In this document: in pieces, positions 7,586 through 15,775 of the stretch
How the letters are laid out: every line of letters starts with the position of its first letter
Position numbering within the stretch: the stretch's first letter is position 1
NCBI GenBank assembly: GCA_947175335.1
Contig: CAMWMF010000003.1
Span: forward strand, 1 to 64,000
Length of the DNA: 64,000 nt
Origin: an uncultured Clostridia bacterium
GTDB lineage: Bacteria > Bacillota > Clostridia > Christensenellales > Pumilibacteraceae
Direction: 5' to 3'
Program-made: the position numbers and the translations under genes
The notes under the pieces: generated by a model
Databases searched by the model: none
Told to the model about the DNA's origin: nothing
Seen by the model: the letters and a program-made list of their open reading frames with translations, nothing else

Positions 7586-9214
7586 GTGAAAAAAGAGTAC
7601 ACAGCAAAATCGTTCGGCAGGAGCGCGGTTGCGCTTGCCGTAATGGGAATGATAGCAAAGCTTATAGGCGCGCTGTACAGAGTGCCGCTCACAAACATAG
7701 TGGGCGCGGAAGGCATGGGCTTGTACCAAATGGTCTTTCCGCTGTACACCGTACTGCTCGCGTTTTGCGGCAGCGGAATGTCGGGCGCGGTGTCCCGCGT
7801 GGTGGCAAAGTACACGGCGCTCGGCAACGACGGCGCGGCTAAGCGCACGATAAAAATAGCTATCGTGCCGTTGCTTGTAACGTCGGTTGTTTGTACGGCG
7901 GGTATGGCGGTGTTGCGCAATGTAATATCGGGCGTGCAGGGCAATACCGAAGCGGGACTGGCTTACCTTGCGCTGTGTCCGTCGCTTTTGTTTGCCAGTG
8001 GCATAAACGTTTTGCGCGGGTATTTTCAAGGCAAATGCCAAACACTTCCCAGCGGAATAAGCCAGCTTATCGAGCAAATAATCAAGCTTGTTTTGGGTTT
8101 GTATTTGAGTAAAACGCTAATGCCGTACGGCGTTAAGTACGCGGTGGCGGGTGCGCTTATCGGCGTGTCGGCAAGCGAGCTGACCGCACTGCTGTATTTG
8201 GTAATACGCTACGGCGTGTCGGGCAAACGGCGTGTGCGGCTGAGTATGGTGCCCGCGCTTGCCGCCGAAATATCGGAAGAGCTGTCCGTAGCTCCGCCCG
8301 TAGCCGACAAGACCATACTTAAAGAATTGTTTTCGTTTGCGTTGTCGGTTACGCTCGGAGCACTCGTTTTGCCGATTACGCAAATGATAGATTCGGTGCT
8401 CGTAATCAACCTACTTATGCACGGCGGCGCGGGGAGGGAAAGCGCTACCGCAATGTTCGGACTGTTCGTCGGTCCCGTCGGCACGCTCATCAATATGCCG
8501 ACGGTGGTCGTGCTGTCGGTGGCTATCGCTTTTTTGCCGACTATCACTCGCGCCGTGGAAAAAAACGAGGACGCGGCGGCGCCTACAAGGAGTGCGGCAA
8601 AATGGATAATGCTGTTTGTTATCCCCATTACAGCGGTGTTTTTGGTATTTCCGCAGCACGTGTGCAACGTGCTGTACCGTAAAGGCTTGACTGCAGACCA
8701 GCTGGCGCTTGCGGCGCAGCTGCTGCGCGTACAGGCTATGTCGGTGTTCTACGTTGGAATATTGCAGCTTTCCACGGCGGTGCTGCAAGGCTACAATAAG
8801 GCGCACAAGCCTGTTATCAACCTGCTTATCGGCGCGTGCGTTAAGGTGGGGCTTACGCCGTTTACCGTGCGCGCGTTCGGTATTACGGGCGCGGCGTTTG
8901 CCACGACTCTGTGCTACGCCGTTGCGGCAACGCTTTCTATGCGCTGCGCGGCAAAAAAGCTGCGGATAGGCGCGGATATAAAAAACGCATTTATCAAGCC
9001 GCTTGTGTTTACGGCGCTGGGGTCGCTTGCGTTTTGGGGAATAACGGTGGCGCTTAAAAATTCGATTGTTCCGTATCTTTGGCAAATAATAATCGCCGCT
9101 GCGGCGTTTGTAATCATATACGCTTTGGGAATACTCCTTACCGGCGCGATAAATATTAAATCTGAAATAACTCACTTGTTTAAATTCAGGCGGCGCAAGC
9201 AACAGGATTTGTAA
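7586..9214 (+). CDS. SpoVB/MurJ-like polysaccharide flippase
   Basis: 542-aa polytopic membrane protein of the MOP flippase superfamily, moving lipid-linked glycans across the membrane; SpoVB-type members act in spore cortex or envelope synthesis. It opens with a basic stretch and the family-typical block SRLIGALYRVPLTN-like (here KLIGALYRVPLTNIVG), GMGLYQMVFPLY and SGMSGAVSRVVAKY; some 14 hydrophobic segments follow to residue 525, ending in a basic tail (FKFRRRKQQD). The start is a GTG at 7586 with no clear SD; the nearby ATG at 7582 is out of frame. The exact lipid substrate cannot be told. Confidence 0.88.
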   Translation: MKKEYTAKSFGRSAVALAVMGMIAKLIGALYRVPLTNIVGAEGMGLYQMVFPLYTVLLAFCGSGMSGAVSRVVAKYTALGNDGAAKRTIKIAIVPLLVTSVVCTAGMAVLRNVISGVQGNTEAGLAYLALCPSLLFASGINVLRGYFQGKCQTLPSGISQLIEQIIKLVLGLYLSKTLMPYGVKYAVAGALIGVSASELTALLYLVIRYGVSGKRRVRLSMVPALAAEISEELSVAPPVADKTILKELFSFALSVTLGALVLPITQMIDSVLVINLLMHGGAGRESATAMFGLFVGPVGTLINMPTVVVLSVAIAFLPTITRAVEKNEDAAAPTRSAAKWIMLFVIPITAVFLVFPQHVCNVLYRKGLTADQLALAAQLLRVQAMSVFYVGILQLSTAVLQGYNKAHKPVINLLIGACVKVGLTPFTVRAFGITGAAFATTLCYAVAATLSMRCAAKKLRIGADIKNAFIKPLVFTALGSLAFWGITVALKNSIVPYLWQIIIAAAAFVIIYALGILLTGAINIKSEITHLFKFRRRKQQDL

Positions 9215-9243
9215 AAAATATAGCCGATAAATTTGCGCATATT

Positions 9244-9273
9244 GTTGCTTTTCCGCTTCCTTTGGTTTATAAT
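9244..9273 (+). promoter_or_regulatory. Promoter of serS
   Basis: TTGCTT 9244-9249, 18-base spacer, TATAAT 9268-9273. No T-box-like leader fits in the ~45 bases between the predicted start site and the ATG. Confidence 0.65.
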
Positions 9274-9326
9274 AATGTCAATGGTAATTCGGTCTTTAAA
9301 AATCAACCGAGCCAAAGGACGAACAC

Positions 9327-10601
9327 ATGATAGATATCAACCTTATACGCAACAATCCGGACGGTGTGGCGGCGGCGCTGGGCAAGCGCGGCTGTGACGC
9401 CGACTTAAAGGCTATACTCACGCTCGACGGGAAACGGCGCGACATTATCGGCAAGACCGAAGCGCTCAAAGCCGAAAAGAACAAGGTGAGCGCGGACATT
9501 CCTCGGCTCAAAAAAGAGGGTAAGGACGTTCAGCCCATATTCGCAAAAATGCGCGAGCTGGGCGACGAGATAGCGGGCAACGACGAGCAGCTGAAAGTCG
9601 TTGAAGAGGAACTTAGAACCGCTTTGCTTTGCCTTCCCAATCTTCCCGACGAGGACGTTGTTGCGGGCGGCAAGGAAAATAATGCGGTGGTCAAGGTTTG
9701 GGGCAATAAACCCGAATTCGACTTCACGATCAAAAACCACGTGGAGCTTTGCGAAAGCTTGCACCTTATCGATTACGAGCGCGGCGTAAAGCTTGCGGGC
9801 AACGGTTCGTGGCTGTACACGGGACGCGGCGCGCTGCTCGAATGGGCGCTTATCAATTACTTTATCAAAACGCACACTGCGGACGGCTACAACTTTATTC
9901 TCCCGCCGCATATGCTCAATTACGAATGCGGACTGGGCGCGGGGCAGTTCCCCAAGTTCGAGGACGACGTTTACCGCGTGGAAACGGCAGAGGGCGGCGC
10001 GGCGCGCAGGTTTATGTTGCCTACGGCGGAAACCGCGCTTGTCAACCTTTACCGCGGTGAGATTTTGCAGGAGAGCGAGCTGCCCAAAAAGCTGTTTGCC
10101 TACACTCCGTGCTACCGCAAGGAAGCGGGCTCGTACCGTGCGGAGGAGCGCGGCATGATTCGCGGACACCAGTTCAACAAGGTGGAAATGGTGCAGGTAA
10201 CTACGCCCGACCAAAGCAAGGCGGCGTTTGAGGAGCTTGTAAACAAGGCTTGCGCGCTTGTGGAAGGCTTGGGACTTCATTACAGACTTAGCAAGCTCGC
10301 GGCGGGCGACTGCTCGGCGTCAATGGCGCGCACATACGATATAGAAATCTGGATTCCGTCCATGGGTATTTACAAAGAGGTTAGCTCGGTGTCCAACGCC
10401 AACGACTATCAGGCGCGGCGCAATATGACCCGCTACCGCGGCGCGGACGGCAAAATCGGCTACGTGCATACGCTCAACGGCTCCGGCCTTGCCACCTCGC
10501 GTGTGCTTCCCGCAATCGTCGAGCAAAACCAAAACAAGGACGGCTCGGTCACCGTTCCCGAAGTATTGCGCGAGTTCTTGGGCACCGACATTTTGAGGTA
10601 A
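9327..10601 (+). CDS. serS: Seryl-tRNA synthetase
   Basis: Charges tRNA-Ser and tRNA-Sec. The N-terminal coiled-coil arm that grips the long variable arm of tRNA-Ser is at residues 30-105 (ALKAEKNKVSADIPRLKKEG). The class II core includes the motif 2 region (FAYTPCYRKEAGSYRAEERG, MIRGHQFNKVEM) and motif 3 (LNGSGLATSRVLPAIVEQNQ). Length 424 aa is typical. AAAGGA lies about 10 bases before the ATG. Confidence 0.97.
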   Translation: MIDINLIRNNPDGVAAALGKRGCDADLKAILTLDGKRRDIIGKTEALKAEKNKVSADIPRLKKEGKDVQPIFAKMRELGDEIAGNDEQLKVVEEELRTALLCLPNLPDEDVVAGGKENNAVVKVWGNKPEFDFTIKNHVELCESLHLIDYERGVKLAGNGSWLYTGRGALLEWALINYFIKTHTADGYNFILPPHMLNYECGLGAGQFPKFEDDVYRVETAEGGAARRFMLPTAETALVNLYRGEILQESELPKKLFAYTPCYRKEAGSYRAEERGMIRGHQFNKVEMVQVTTPDQSKAAFEELVNKACALVEGLGLHYRLSKLAAGDCSASMARTYDIEIWIPSMGIYKEVSSVSNANDYQARRNMTRYRGADGKIGYVHTLNGSGLATSRVLPAIVEQNQNKDGSVTVPEVLREFLGTDILR

Positions 10602-10606
10602 AATTT

Positions 10607-11074
10607 ATGTCTATATTTGACGGCAGCAGCAGAAGAAGATCGTTCGACAGAACAAACAACAACAGCGAGCAAAACTCGACGGGGTACAGCGAAAAAACGG
10701 TGTTTCCCACCGACTTCGGCAGTCCCGAAAACAATAATTACCAAAACGGCTACGCGCAGCCTACCGCGCCGCAAAGCAACGTGTTCGACGGCGGTTATGC
10801 GCAAAATCAAACGCCGCAAAATTACGGCTACAACGGAGATGTGCTAAATCCCGCGCAGGCAAACGGATACGCTCAAACCGCGCAGCAACAAAGCTACGGC
10901 TATGCGCAAAGCGCGACGCCCGTTGCTACTGCGCAGGCAAGCGGATTGCCTATGGTGTTTGCCTCGCGCACGCACAAGGACGTGTATGTTTACGAATACA
11001 GCGATAGACTGGAATGGTATTTAAAAACCGCCACGTGCATGCACTTGTTCAATATCGAAAAAAAAGGTAAATAA
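10607..11074 (+). CDS. Unrecognised low-complexity Gln/Asn/Tyr-rich protein
   Basis: 155 aa, starting 5 bases after serS. Residues 1-115 are disordered and rich in N, Q, G, Y and A, with loosely repeated NGYAQ and YGYAQ units. The last 40 residues look folded (FASRTHKDVYVYEYSDRLEWY, then KTATCMHLFNIEKKGK). Codon use matches the host. No family is recognised; the basic SSRRRSFDR start and prion-like composition resemble tails of RNA- or divisome-associated proteins, but this is only a resemblance. Confidence 0.6.
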   Translation: MSIFDGSSRRRSFDRTNNNSEQNSTGYSEKTVFPTDFGSPENNNYQNGYAQPTAPQSNVFDGGYAQNQTPQNYGYNGDVLNPAQANGYAQTAQQQSYGYAQSATPVATAQASGLPMVFASRTHKDVYVYEYSDRLEWYLKTATCMHLFNIEKKGK

Positions 11075-11079
11075 AAAAA

Positions 11080-11237
11080 GACACGCTGACTAAGTTCGTG
11101 CGGCAATCTTGCTATCAATTTCCGCGCTACGTGCTGCAATATAACACGCTCGTAGCGCCGCTACGAACGCAACATATTGCATTCGCATCACGAAAATTGC
11201 TAACGCAATCTTGCTCGCGTCACTTAATCATCGTGTC
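11080..11237. repeat. Large imperfect intergenic hairpin element
   Basis: Arms GACACGCTGACTAAGT (11080-11095) and ACTTAATCATCGTGTC (11222-11237) pair at 14 of 16 positions, and pairing continues inward with mismatches through GCAATCTTGC-type segments, so most of 158 bases can fold into one long stem. There is no coding frame. The overall design recurs at 46843 and 48548. Confidence 0.65.
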
Positions 11238-11250
11238 TAAAAGCACGTAA

Positions 11251-11280
11251 AAAGCGGGTTTGAATTTTCAACCCGCTTTG
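11251..11280. terminator. Bidirectional terminator
   Basis: AAAGCGGGTT (11251-11260) pairs with AACCCGCTTT (11270-11279); T-rich on the plus side and A-rich upstream, so it can serve both the serS unit and the convergent HxlR gene. Confidence 0.8.
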
Positions 11281-11294
11281 TTGTTTGCGTAAGA

Positions 11295-11621
11295 TTACAG
11301 CTTGCTTTTGTATTCGGTACCCCAGTCCAGCATAGCGTCGAGGATAGGCTTTAACGATTGTCCGAGCTCCGTCAGTGTGTATTCGACGCGCGGCGGCACT
11401 TCGGCATATACCTGTCTATTTATTATGCCGTCGTTTTCCAAGGCTCGAAGATTATCGGTTAGCACCTTTTTGCTGATGGCGGGAATGGTCTTGGGAAAAT
11501 CGCTAAAACGTTGAGCGCCGTTGAAAATCAAATTGCGTATTATAAGCAGCTTCCACTTGTTGCCGATAAGTTGAACGGTGGTGGCAACGGGGCATTCGGG
11601 TAATTCTTCGCGCGTCAGCAT
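11295..11621 (-). CDS. HxlR-family winged-helix regulator
   Basis: 108-aa dimeric DNA-binding protein. Family marks: CPVATTVQLIGNKWKLLIIR at the N-terminus, the wing/recognition region FSDFPKTIPAISKKVLTDNL, and TLTELGQSLKPILDAMLDWG near the end. ATG at 11621 was preferred over GTG 11630 because AAAGGAG sits 8 bases before it. It is divergent from the NTF2-like gene at 11817, whose control it likely exerts. HxlR members often respond to electrophiles or redox changes; there is a cysteine near the N-terminus (ECPV), as in redox-sensing members. Confidence 0.9.
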   Translation of the reverse strand: MLTREELPECPVATTVQLIGNKWKLLIIRNLIFNGAQRFSDFPKTIPAISKKVLTDNLRALENDGIINRQVYAEVPPRVEYTLTELGQSLKPILDAMLDWGTEYKSKL

Positions 11622-11642
11622 AATGTTCACTCCTTTTTCAGC

Positions 11643-11671
11643 ATTATAGCAGATATCGCTCCGAAAGTCAA
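11643..11671 (-). promoter_or_regulatory. Promoter of the HxlR gene
   Basis: Reading the minus strand: TTGACT (11671-11666), 17-base spacer, TATAAT (11648-11643). Confidence 0.85.
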
Positions 11672-11701
11672 TAGTTCAAAATAGAAACCTAGTAACAAAT
11701 A

Positions 11702-11716
11702 TATTATCTGATAATA
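11702..11716. promoter_or_regulatory. Candidate HxlR operator
   Basis: Perfect palindrome TATTAT-CTG-ATAATA midway between the two divergent promoters. AGTAAC copies flank it on either side. Assignment to the adjacent HxlR protein is inferred from position. Confidence 0.45.
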
Positions 11717-11730
11717 GAAAAGTAACGTTA

Positions 11731-11759
11731 TTGTATTCCTTTTTTGCCTTTGCTATACT
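11731..11759 (+). promoter_or_regulatory. Promoter of the NTF2-like gene
   Basis: TTGTAT 11731-11736, 17-base spacer, TATACT 11754-11759. Confidence 0.7.
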
Positions 11760-11816
11760 ATGAGTGTAATCAATGAGGTTGCAAAAATAATTCAAATTCT
11801 TTCGGAGGTATCTATT

Positions 11817-12590
11817 ATGACGAACAACGTTCAAAAGGCAAAGGAACTTATTAACTGCTTTGTTAGCGGCGACACGGAAAAGGCGAAGTTGCTTTTGAAA
11901 GAGGGCTACATTCAGCATAACCTTGCATACGGCACGGGCAGAGATGCATTTCTCGGCTCGGTTGCTTATCTCGGCGGAGCTCCCGTTAAGACTACGGTAA
12001 ACACAATCCGCGCTTTCGAGGACGGCGACAAAGTGTATATGCAAACCGTATACAATTTTGCGGGTGCGGGCGAACAGGTTGCGTTTGACATTTTCCGTTT
12101 TGAAGACGGTTTAATTGCGGAGCATTGGGATAATCTTGCGGATAAGGCTCAACCCAACCCGTCGGGAAGAACGCAAATCGACGGTCAAACGGAAGCAAAA
12201 GACCTTGATAAAACGGAAGCAAACCGTGAAGTGGTTAAGAATTTCTTATACGATGTAATGCAGGGCAAAAACCCGCAAAAAACGCCCGACTACTTTGACG
12301 GTGATAAGTATTTGCAACACAATACGGGAATTGCGGACGGACTTTCGGGCTTGGGCGCAGCTTTGGAAGCACTCGGCAAAGCGGGCATTGCTATGATTTA
12401 CGATAAAGTTCATCAGGTGCTTGCACAAGGCGATATGGTGCTTGCGGTATCGGAAGGTACGTTCGGCGGCAAGCCTACTTCATACTACGATTTATGGCGT
12501 GTGGAAAACGGCAAGATTGCGGAACATTGGGACGTAATGGAAACTATTGCAGACAAGTCAACTTGGGCGAACAATAACGGCAAATTCTAA
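11817..12590 (+). CDS. Tandem SnoaL/NTF2-like protein
   Basis: 257 aa made of two cone-shaped NTF2-like domains: residues 8-115 (YIQHNLAYGTGRDAF to FEDGLIAEHWDNL) and 140-250 (YLQHNTGIADGLSGL to VENGKIAEHWDVM). The parallel QHN and AEHWD motifs show an internal duplication. Such proteins act as small-molecule isomerases/hydrolases or binding proteins in the cytosol; substrate is unknown. ATG 11817 follows CGGAGG by about 8 bases. Codon use (more aaa, gaa, att) differs from the housekeeping genes, suggesting transfer together with the divergent HxlR regulator. Confidence 0.85.
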   Translation: MTNNVQKAKELINCFVSGDTEKAKLLLKEGYIQHNLAYGTGRDAFLGSVAYLGGAPVKTTVNTIRAFEDGDKVYMQTVYNFAGAGEQVAFDIFRFEDGLIAEHWDNLADKAQPNPSGRTQIDGQTEAKDLDKTEANREVVKNFLYDVMQGKNPQKTPDYFDGDKYLQHNTGIADGLSGLGAALEALGKAGIAMIYDKVHQVLAQGDMVLAVSEGTFGGKPTSYYDLWRVENGKIAEHWDVMETIADKSTWANNNGKF

Positions 12591-12606
12591 TAAAAGTAAC
12601 CGTATT

Positions 12607-12637
12607 AAGCGCAGTCGCTTTGTCGATTGCGCTTTTT
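12607..12637 (+). terminator. Terminator of the NTF2-like gene
   Basis: AGCGCAGTCG pairs with CGATTGCGCT around a short loop, followed by ttttta. Confidence 0.8.
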
Positions 12638-12651
12638 ACGCTTTTTGAGAT

Positions 12652-13269
12652 ATGGAAACGATAAAAATATTTAAGTATTTGCAAGAGCAAATTCATACAA
12701 CGATAATAGCCACAAATGACGAAAACGGTTTGCCCGTTACTTGCGCTATTGACATTATGGATTATGACGAAAACGGACTGTACTTTCTCACCGCAAAGGG
12801 CAAAAACTTTTATAAGCGGTTAAAAACGAACGGCTATCTTTCTCTTACGGGTATTAAAGGCGAAAATACTTTGTCTTGCGTTGCGATTTCCGTTCACGGG
12901 GAAGTCAAGGAAATCGGCTCGGAACGGCTTAAAAGACTTCTTGACAAAAATCCGTATATGCATGAGATTTATCCTACCGAACAATCACGCTCGGCACTTG
13001 CCGTATTTTGCTTATACGTCGGTAGCGGAGAATGGTTTGACCTTTCTAAAAAACCGATTGAACGGTTTTCGTTTTCATTTGGTGGAACAGGTGCAAAAGC
13101 CAACGGATATTTTATAACGGATAAGTGTGTCGGTTGCGGTAAATGTTTGACTGTATGCCCGCAGGATTGTATAATAATGGACAAGAAAGCAACAATCAAA
13201 AAAGAGAATTGTTTGCACTGCGGAAACTGTATGCAAATATGCCCGACGAAAGCGGTTATAAGGAAATAA
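12652..13269 (+). CDS. Pyridoxamine 5'-phosphate oxidase-like flavin domain fused to a 2[4Fe-4S] ferredoxin
   Basis: 205 aa. Residues 1-140 are a split-barrel flavin-binding (PNPOx-like) domain with PVTCAIDIMDYDENGLYFLT. Residues 150-205 are a ferredoxin with CVGCGKCLTVCP and CLHCGNCMQICP, so one chain could shuttle electrons between a flavin and two clusters. The ATG has no good SD and follows a terminator directly. The stop is 5 bases before the macrodomain gene, placing this redox protein at the head of the macrodomain-sirtuin-DUF5131 cluster. Partner and substrate are unknown. Confidence 0.85.
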   Translation: METIKIFKYLQEQIHTTIIATNDENGLPVTCAIDIMDYDENGLYFLTAKGKNFYKRLKTNGYLSLTGIKGENTLSCVAISVHGEVKEIGSERLKRLLDKNPYMHEIYPTEQSRSALAVFCLYVGSGEWFDLSKKPIERFSFSFGGTGAKANGYFITDKCVGCGKCLTVCPQDCIIMDKKATIKKENCLHCGNCMQICPTKAVIRK

Positions 13270-13274
13270 TAATT

Positions 13275-14054
13275 ATGGAACAGTCGGAAAGACTAAAATA
13301 TTTAATAGAATACTTGCTGTCGGAGAGAAAGCAACCGGTTGAGCTTCCGTCGAATTTGAACGACATGAAGCGGTACTTTCGCGCGCTGGTAAACGTGCGT
13401 ATGCCAAAGCAAGCAAGCGATGAATTTTTGCTGCTTCAAGACGAGTATTTGCAGGAAGAATTACAACGAAAAGGCGTGACCGATATTGCTACAATTTCGC
13501 CTGTGCCGTTTTCGCCCGATATCTATCTTTGGCAGGGCGATATAACCACGCTCAAATGCGACGGCATAGTCAACGCCGCAAACAGTCAAATGCTCGGCTG
13601 TTTTTGTCCAAACCATGGCTGTATAGACAACGCCATCCATACCTTTGCGGGCGTGCAGCTGCGACTGGAATGTGCGGGTATTATGGAAGCGCAGGGCAAG
13701 CCCGAGCTGACGGGCAGCGCCAAAATAACGCGCGGCTATAACTTGCCGTGCAAGTACGTTTTGCATACAGTCGGTCCCATCGTTTACGGTGGGCTTACAA
13801 CAAAACACGAGGATCAGCTTGCAAGCTGTTACCGCTCGTGCCTCGAGCTTGCCGACAAAAACGGCTTGCAAAGCATTGCGTTTTGCTGTATTTCCACAGG
13901 CGAGTTTCACTTTCCAAACGAGCGCGCCGCCGAGATAGCGATAGCTATGGTATGCGAATACAAACAAAAAACGAAAAGCAATATCAAGGTTATTTTCAAC
14001 GTTTTCAAGGATTACGATTATGGCATTTACGCAAGACTTCTCGGCGCAAATTAA
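13275..14054 (+). CDS. Zinc-dependent macrodomain protein-ADP-ribose hydrolase
   Basis: 259 aa; removes ADP-ribose from proteins. Residues 1-75 are the helical N-terminal extension of the Zn-macro class. The macrodomain has GDITTLKCDGIVNAAN (residues 88-103, ADP-ribose contacts). The class-specific loop MLGCFCPNHGCIDNAIH holds the C/H/C zinc ligands (C109 or C111, H114, C116). ATG 13275 lies 5 bases after the flavin/ferredoxin gene with AAGGAAAT upstream; its 3' end overlaps the sirtuin gene by 35 bases. In Staphylococcus and Streptococcus this class is genetically linked to class M sirtuins and reverses their modification; the same pairing is seen here. Confidence 0.93.
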   Translation: MEQSERLKYLIEYLLSERKQPVELPSNLNDMKRYFRALVNVRMPKQASDEFLLLQDEYLQEELQRKGVTDIATISPVPFSPDIYLWQGDITTLKCDGIVNAANSQMLGCFCPNHGCIDNAIHTFAGVQLRLECAGIMEAQGKPELTGSAKITRGYNLPCKYVLHTVGPIVYGGLTTKHEDQLASCYRSCLELADKNGLQSIAFCCISTGEFHFPNERAAEIAIAMVCEYKQKTKSNIKVIFNVFKDYDYGIYARLLGAN

Positions 14055-14877
14055 AAGATTGCAAGCCGCGCTCGATAGTGCCGATTGTGTGATTATCGGC
14101 GCGGGCGCTGGGCTTTCCACGTCGGCGGGCTTTGTCTATTCCGGCGAACGTTTCCGCAAGAATTTTGCCGACTTCGAGGCGAAGTATAATTTTCACGACA
14201 TGTACAGCGGCGGATTTTATCCGTATGATACGCTCGAGGAGTTTTGGGCGTTTTGGTCGCGTAACGTTATGCTCAATCGGTACAGCGTGCCGCCGCTTCC
14301 CGTTTACGACACGCTGTACGCGCTTGTAAAGGACAAGGACTACTTTGTGCTTACGACCAACGTGGACCATTGCTTTCAAAAAGCGGGGTTTGACAAGTCG
14401 CGGCTTTTTTACACACAAGGGGATTACGGCTTGTTTCAATGCTCGGTGCCTTGCCATAACAAGACATACGATAACGAGGATATTATTCGCCGAATGGTAG
14501 CCGAGCAAAGGGATATGAAAATCCCGACAGAGCTTGTTCCGCGCTGCCCGATATGCGGCAATCCCATGACAATGAACTTGCGCTGCGACGATACTTTTGT
14601 GCAAGACGACGGTTGGGATAAGGCGTGCGAGCGGTATGAGCAGTTTGTCCACAAGCACAAGGACTCGCGCGTACTCTATCTTGAACTCGGCGTTGGTAGC
14701 AATACGCCCGTAATAATCAAATATCCGTTTTGGCGGTTTACAAGCCAAAACCCCAATGCCACTTACGCATGTATTAATTACGGCGAAGCGACGTGCCCGC
14801 CGCAAATACAAAGCCGCTCTATATGTATCAACGCCGACATAGGCGATGTGTTATCGGCAATTAAGTGGGGCGAGTGA
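14020..14877 (+). CDS. Class M sirtuin (SirTM), likely protein ADP-ribosyltransferase
   Basis: 285-aa sirtuin fold. GAGAGLSTSAGF (28-38) is the NAD-binding loop and TTNVDHCF (112-119) the sugar-binding motif. The usual catalytic HG is replaced by TQGDYG, so the residues are N114, D116 and Q133. These correspond to the Asn/Asp/Gln trio described for streptococcal SirTM, which transfers ADP-ribose instead of deacetylating. Zinc cysteines are at CSVPC (141, 145) and CPICG (176, 179). The start is ATG 14020 with AAGGA upstream, inside the macrodomain 3' end. Known SirTM targets a lipoylated GcvH-like protein; no gcvH or lplA homologue lies in this window, so the target here is open. Confidence 0.93.
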   Translation: MAFTQDFSAQIKRLQAALDSADCVIIGAGAGLSTSAGFVYSGERFRKNFADFEAKYNFHDMYSGGFYPYDTLEEFWAFWSRNVMLNRYSVPPLPVYDTLYALVKDKDYFVLTTNVDHCFQKAGFDKSRLFYTQGDYGLFQCSVPCHNKTYDNEDIIRRMVAEQRDMKIPTELVPRCPICGNPMTMNLRCDDTFVQDDGWDKACERYEQFVHKHKDSRVLYLELGVGSNTPVIIKYPFWRFTSQNPNATYACINYGEATCPPQIQSRSICINADIGDVLSAIKWGE

Positions 14878-15752
14878 TGCACGATATTTGGAATCCGTGG
14901 CACGGCTGTCAAAAATGCAGCGAGGGTTGTCAGCACTGCTATATGTATTACCTCGACAAAACGCATAACGGCGGCGACAGCTCGGTCATTACAAAGACTA
15001 ACGGCTTTTATTACCCGCTTTCCAAAAACCGCGACGGCAGCTACAAGGTGAAAAGCGGGGAGATGATACGCGTTTGCATGACGTCCGACTTTTTTGTGGA
15101 AGGTGCGGACGAGTGGCGCAACGAGGCGTGGAATATAATTCACGACCGTCCCGACGTAAAGTTTTTTCTGCTGACAAAACGCCCCGAGCGCGTGGGTAAG
15201 CTGCTGCCTAAGGACTGGGGCGACGGCTGGGAAAACGTGTTCTTTAACGTTACGTGCGAAAACCAGCGCCGTGCCGACGAGCGTATACCCATACTGCACG
15301 AATTACCATTTAAACACAAGGGCATTATGACCGCGCCACTGATCGGCGAAATATCGATAGCCAAGTATTTGGAGCAAGGACAAATCGAGCAGGTTATTTG
15401 CGGCGGGGAAAACTATGACGGCGCGCGCCCGTGCCGGTACGATTGGGTTAAAAAGCTGTCCGACGAATGCAAGGCGCACGACGTAACTTTTGCGTTTATA
15501 GAAACGGGCAATTATTACGTTAAGAACGGCAAGACGCAATTTATAAAAAGCAAAATACGCCAAACGTATATGGCGTATGCGGAAGGACTGTCGCATGTCG
15601 GCAAGCCTATCGAATTCAAGCTGACCGATAGGTTTGGATTGCCTGTCCCGCAAAGCGAGTTATACGTGCCGCATTACCGCCCAAATTGCAGTCGCTGCGG
15701 AAACAAACTTATTTGCAACGGGTGCTCTAATTGCGGCAGGTGCGATAAATAA
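14877..15752 (+). CDS. DUF5131 / phage Gp37-Gp68-like radical-SAM-type protein
   Basis: 291 aa. It begins MHDIWNPWHGC with C11-x2-C14-x3-C18-x2-C21; C14/C18/C21 with the aromatic next to C21 fit the radical SAM CxxxCxxC cluster. Later blocks ICGGENYDGARPCRYDW and FAFIETGNYYV are typical of the DUF5131 family. The C-terminus adds a cysteine-rich tail (NCSRCGNKLICNGCSNCGRC) able to bind a further metal site. Start ATG 14877 overlaps the sirtuin TGA (TGATG), so it is translationally coupled to it. Reaction unknown; coupling suggests it makes, repairs or modifies the substrate of the sirtuin/macrodomain pair. Confidence 0.85.
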   Translation: MHDIWNPWHGCQKCSEGCQHCYMYYLDKTHNGGDSSVITKTNGFYYPLSKNRDGSYKVKSGEMIRVCMTSDFFVEGADEWRNEAWNIIHDRPDVKFFLLTKRPERVGKLLPKDWGDGWENVFFNVTCENQRRADERIPILHELPFKHKGIMTAPLIGEISIAKYLEQGQIEQVICGGENYDGARPCRYDWVKKLSDECKAHDVTFAFIETGNYYVKNGKTQFIKSKIRQTYMAYAEGLSHVGKPIEFKLTDRFGLPVPQSELYVPHYRPNCSRCGNKLICNGCSNCGRCDK

Positions 15753-15775
15753 TTGGTAAATGCTAATCGGCACGC

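Noticed and set aside
7582-7842. ATG frame overlapping the flippase start
   Set aside because: 86-aa frame without motif; the GTG frame at 7586 gives the full flippase.
11760-11816. Earlier in-frame ATG for the NTF2-like protein
   Set aside because: Directly adjoins the -10 hexamer; CGGAGG supports 11817.
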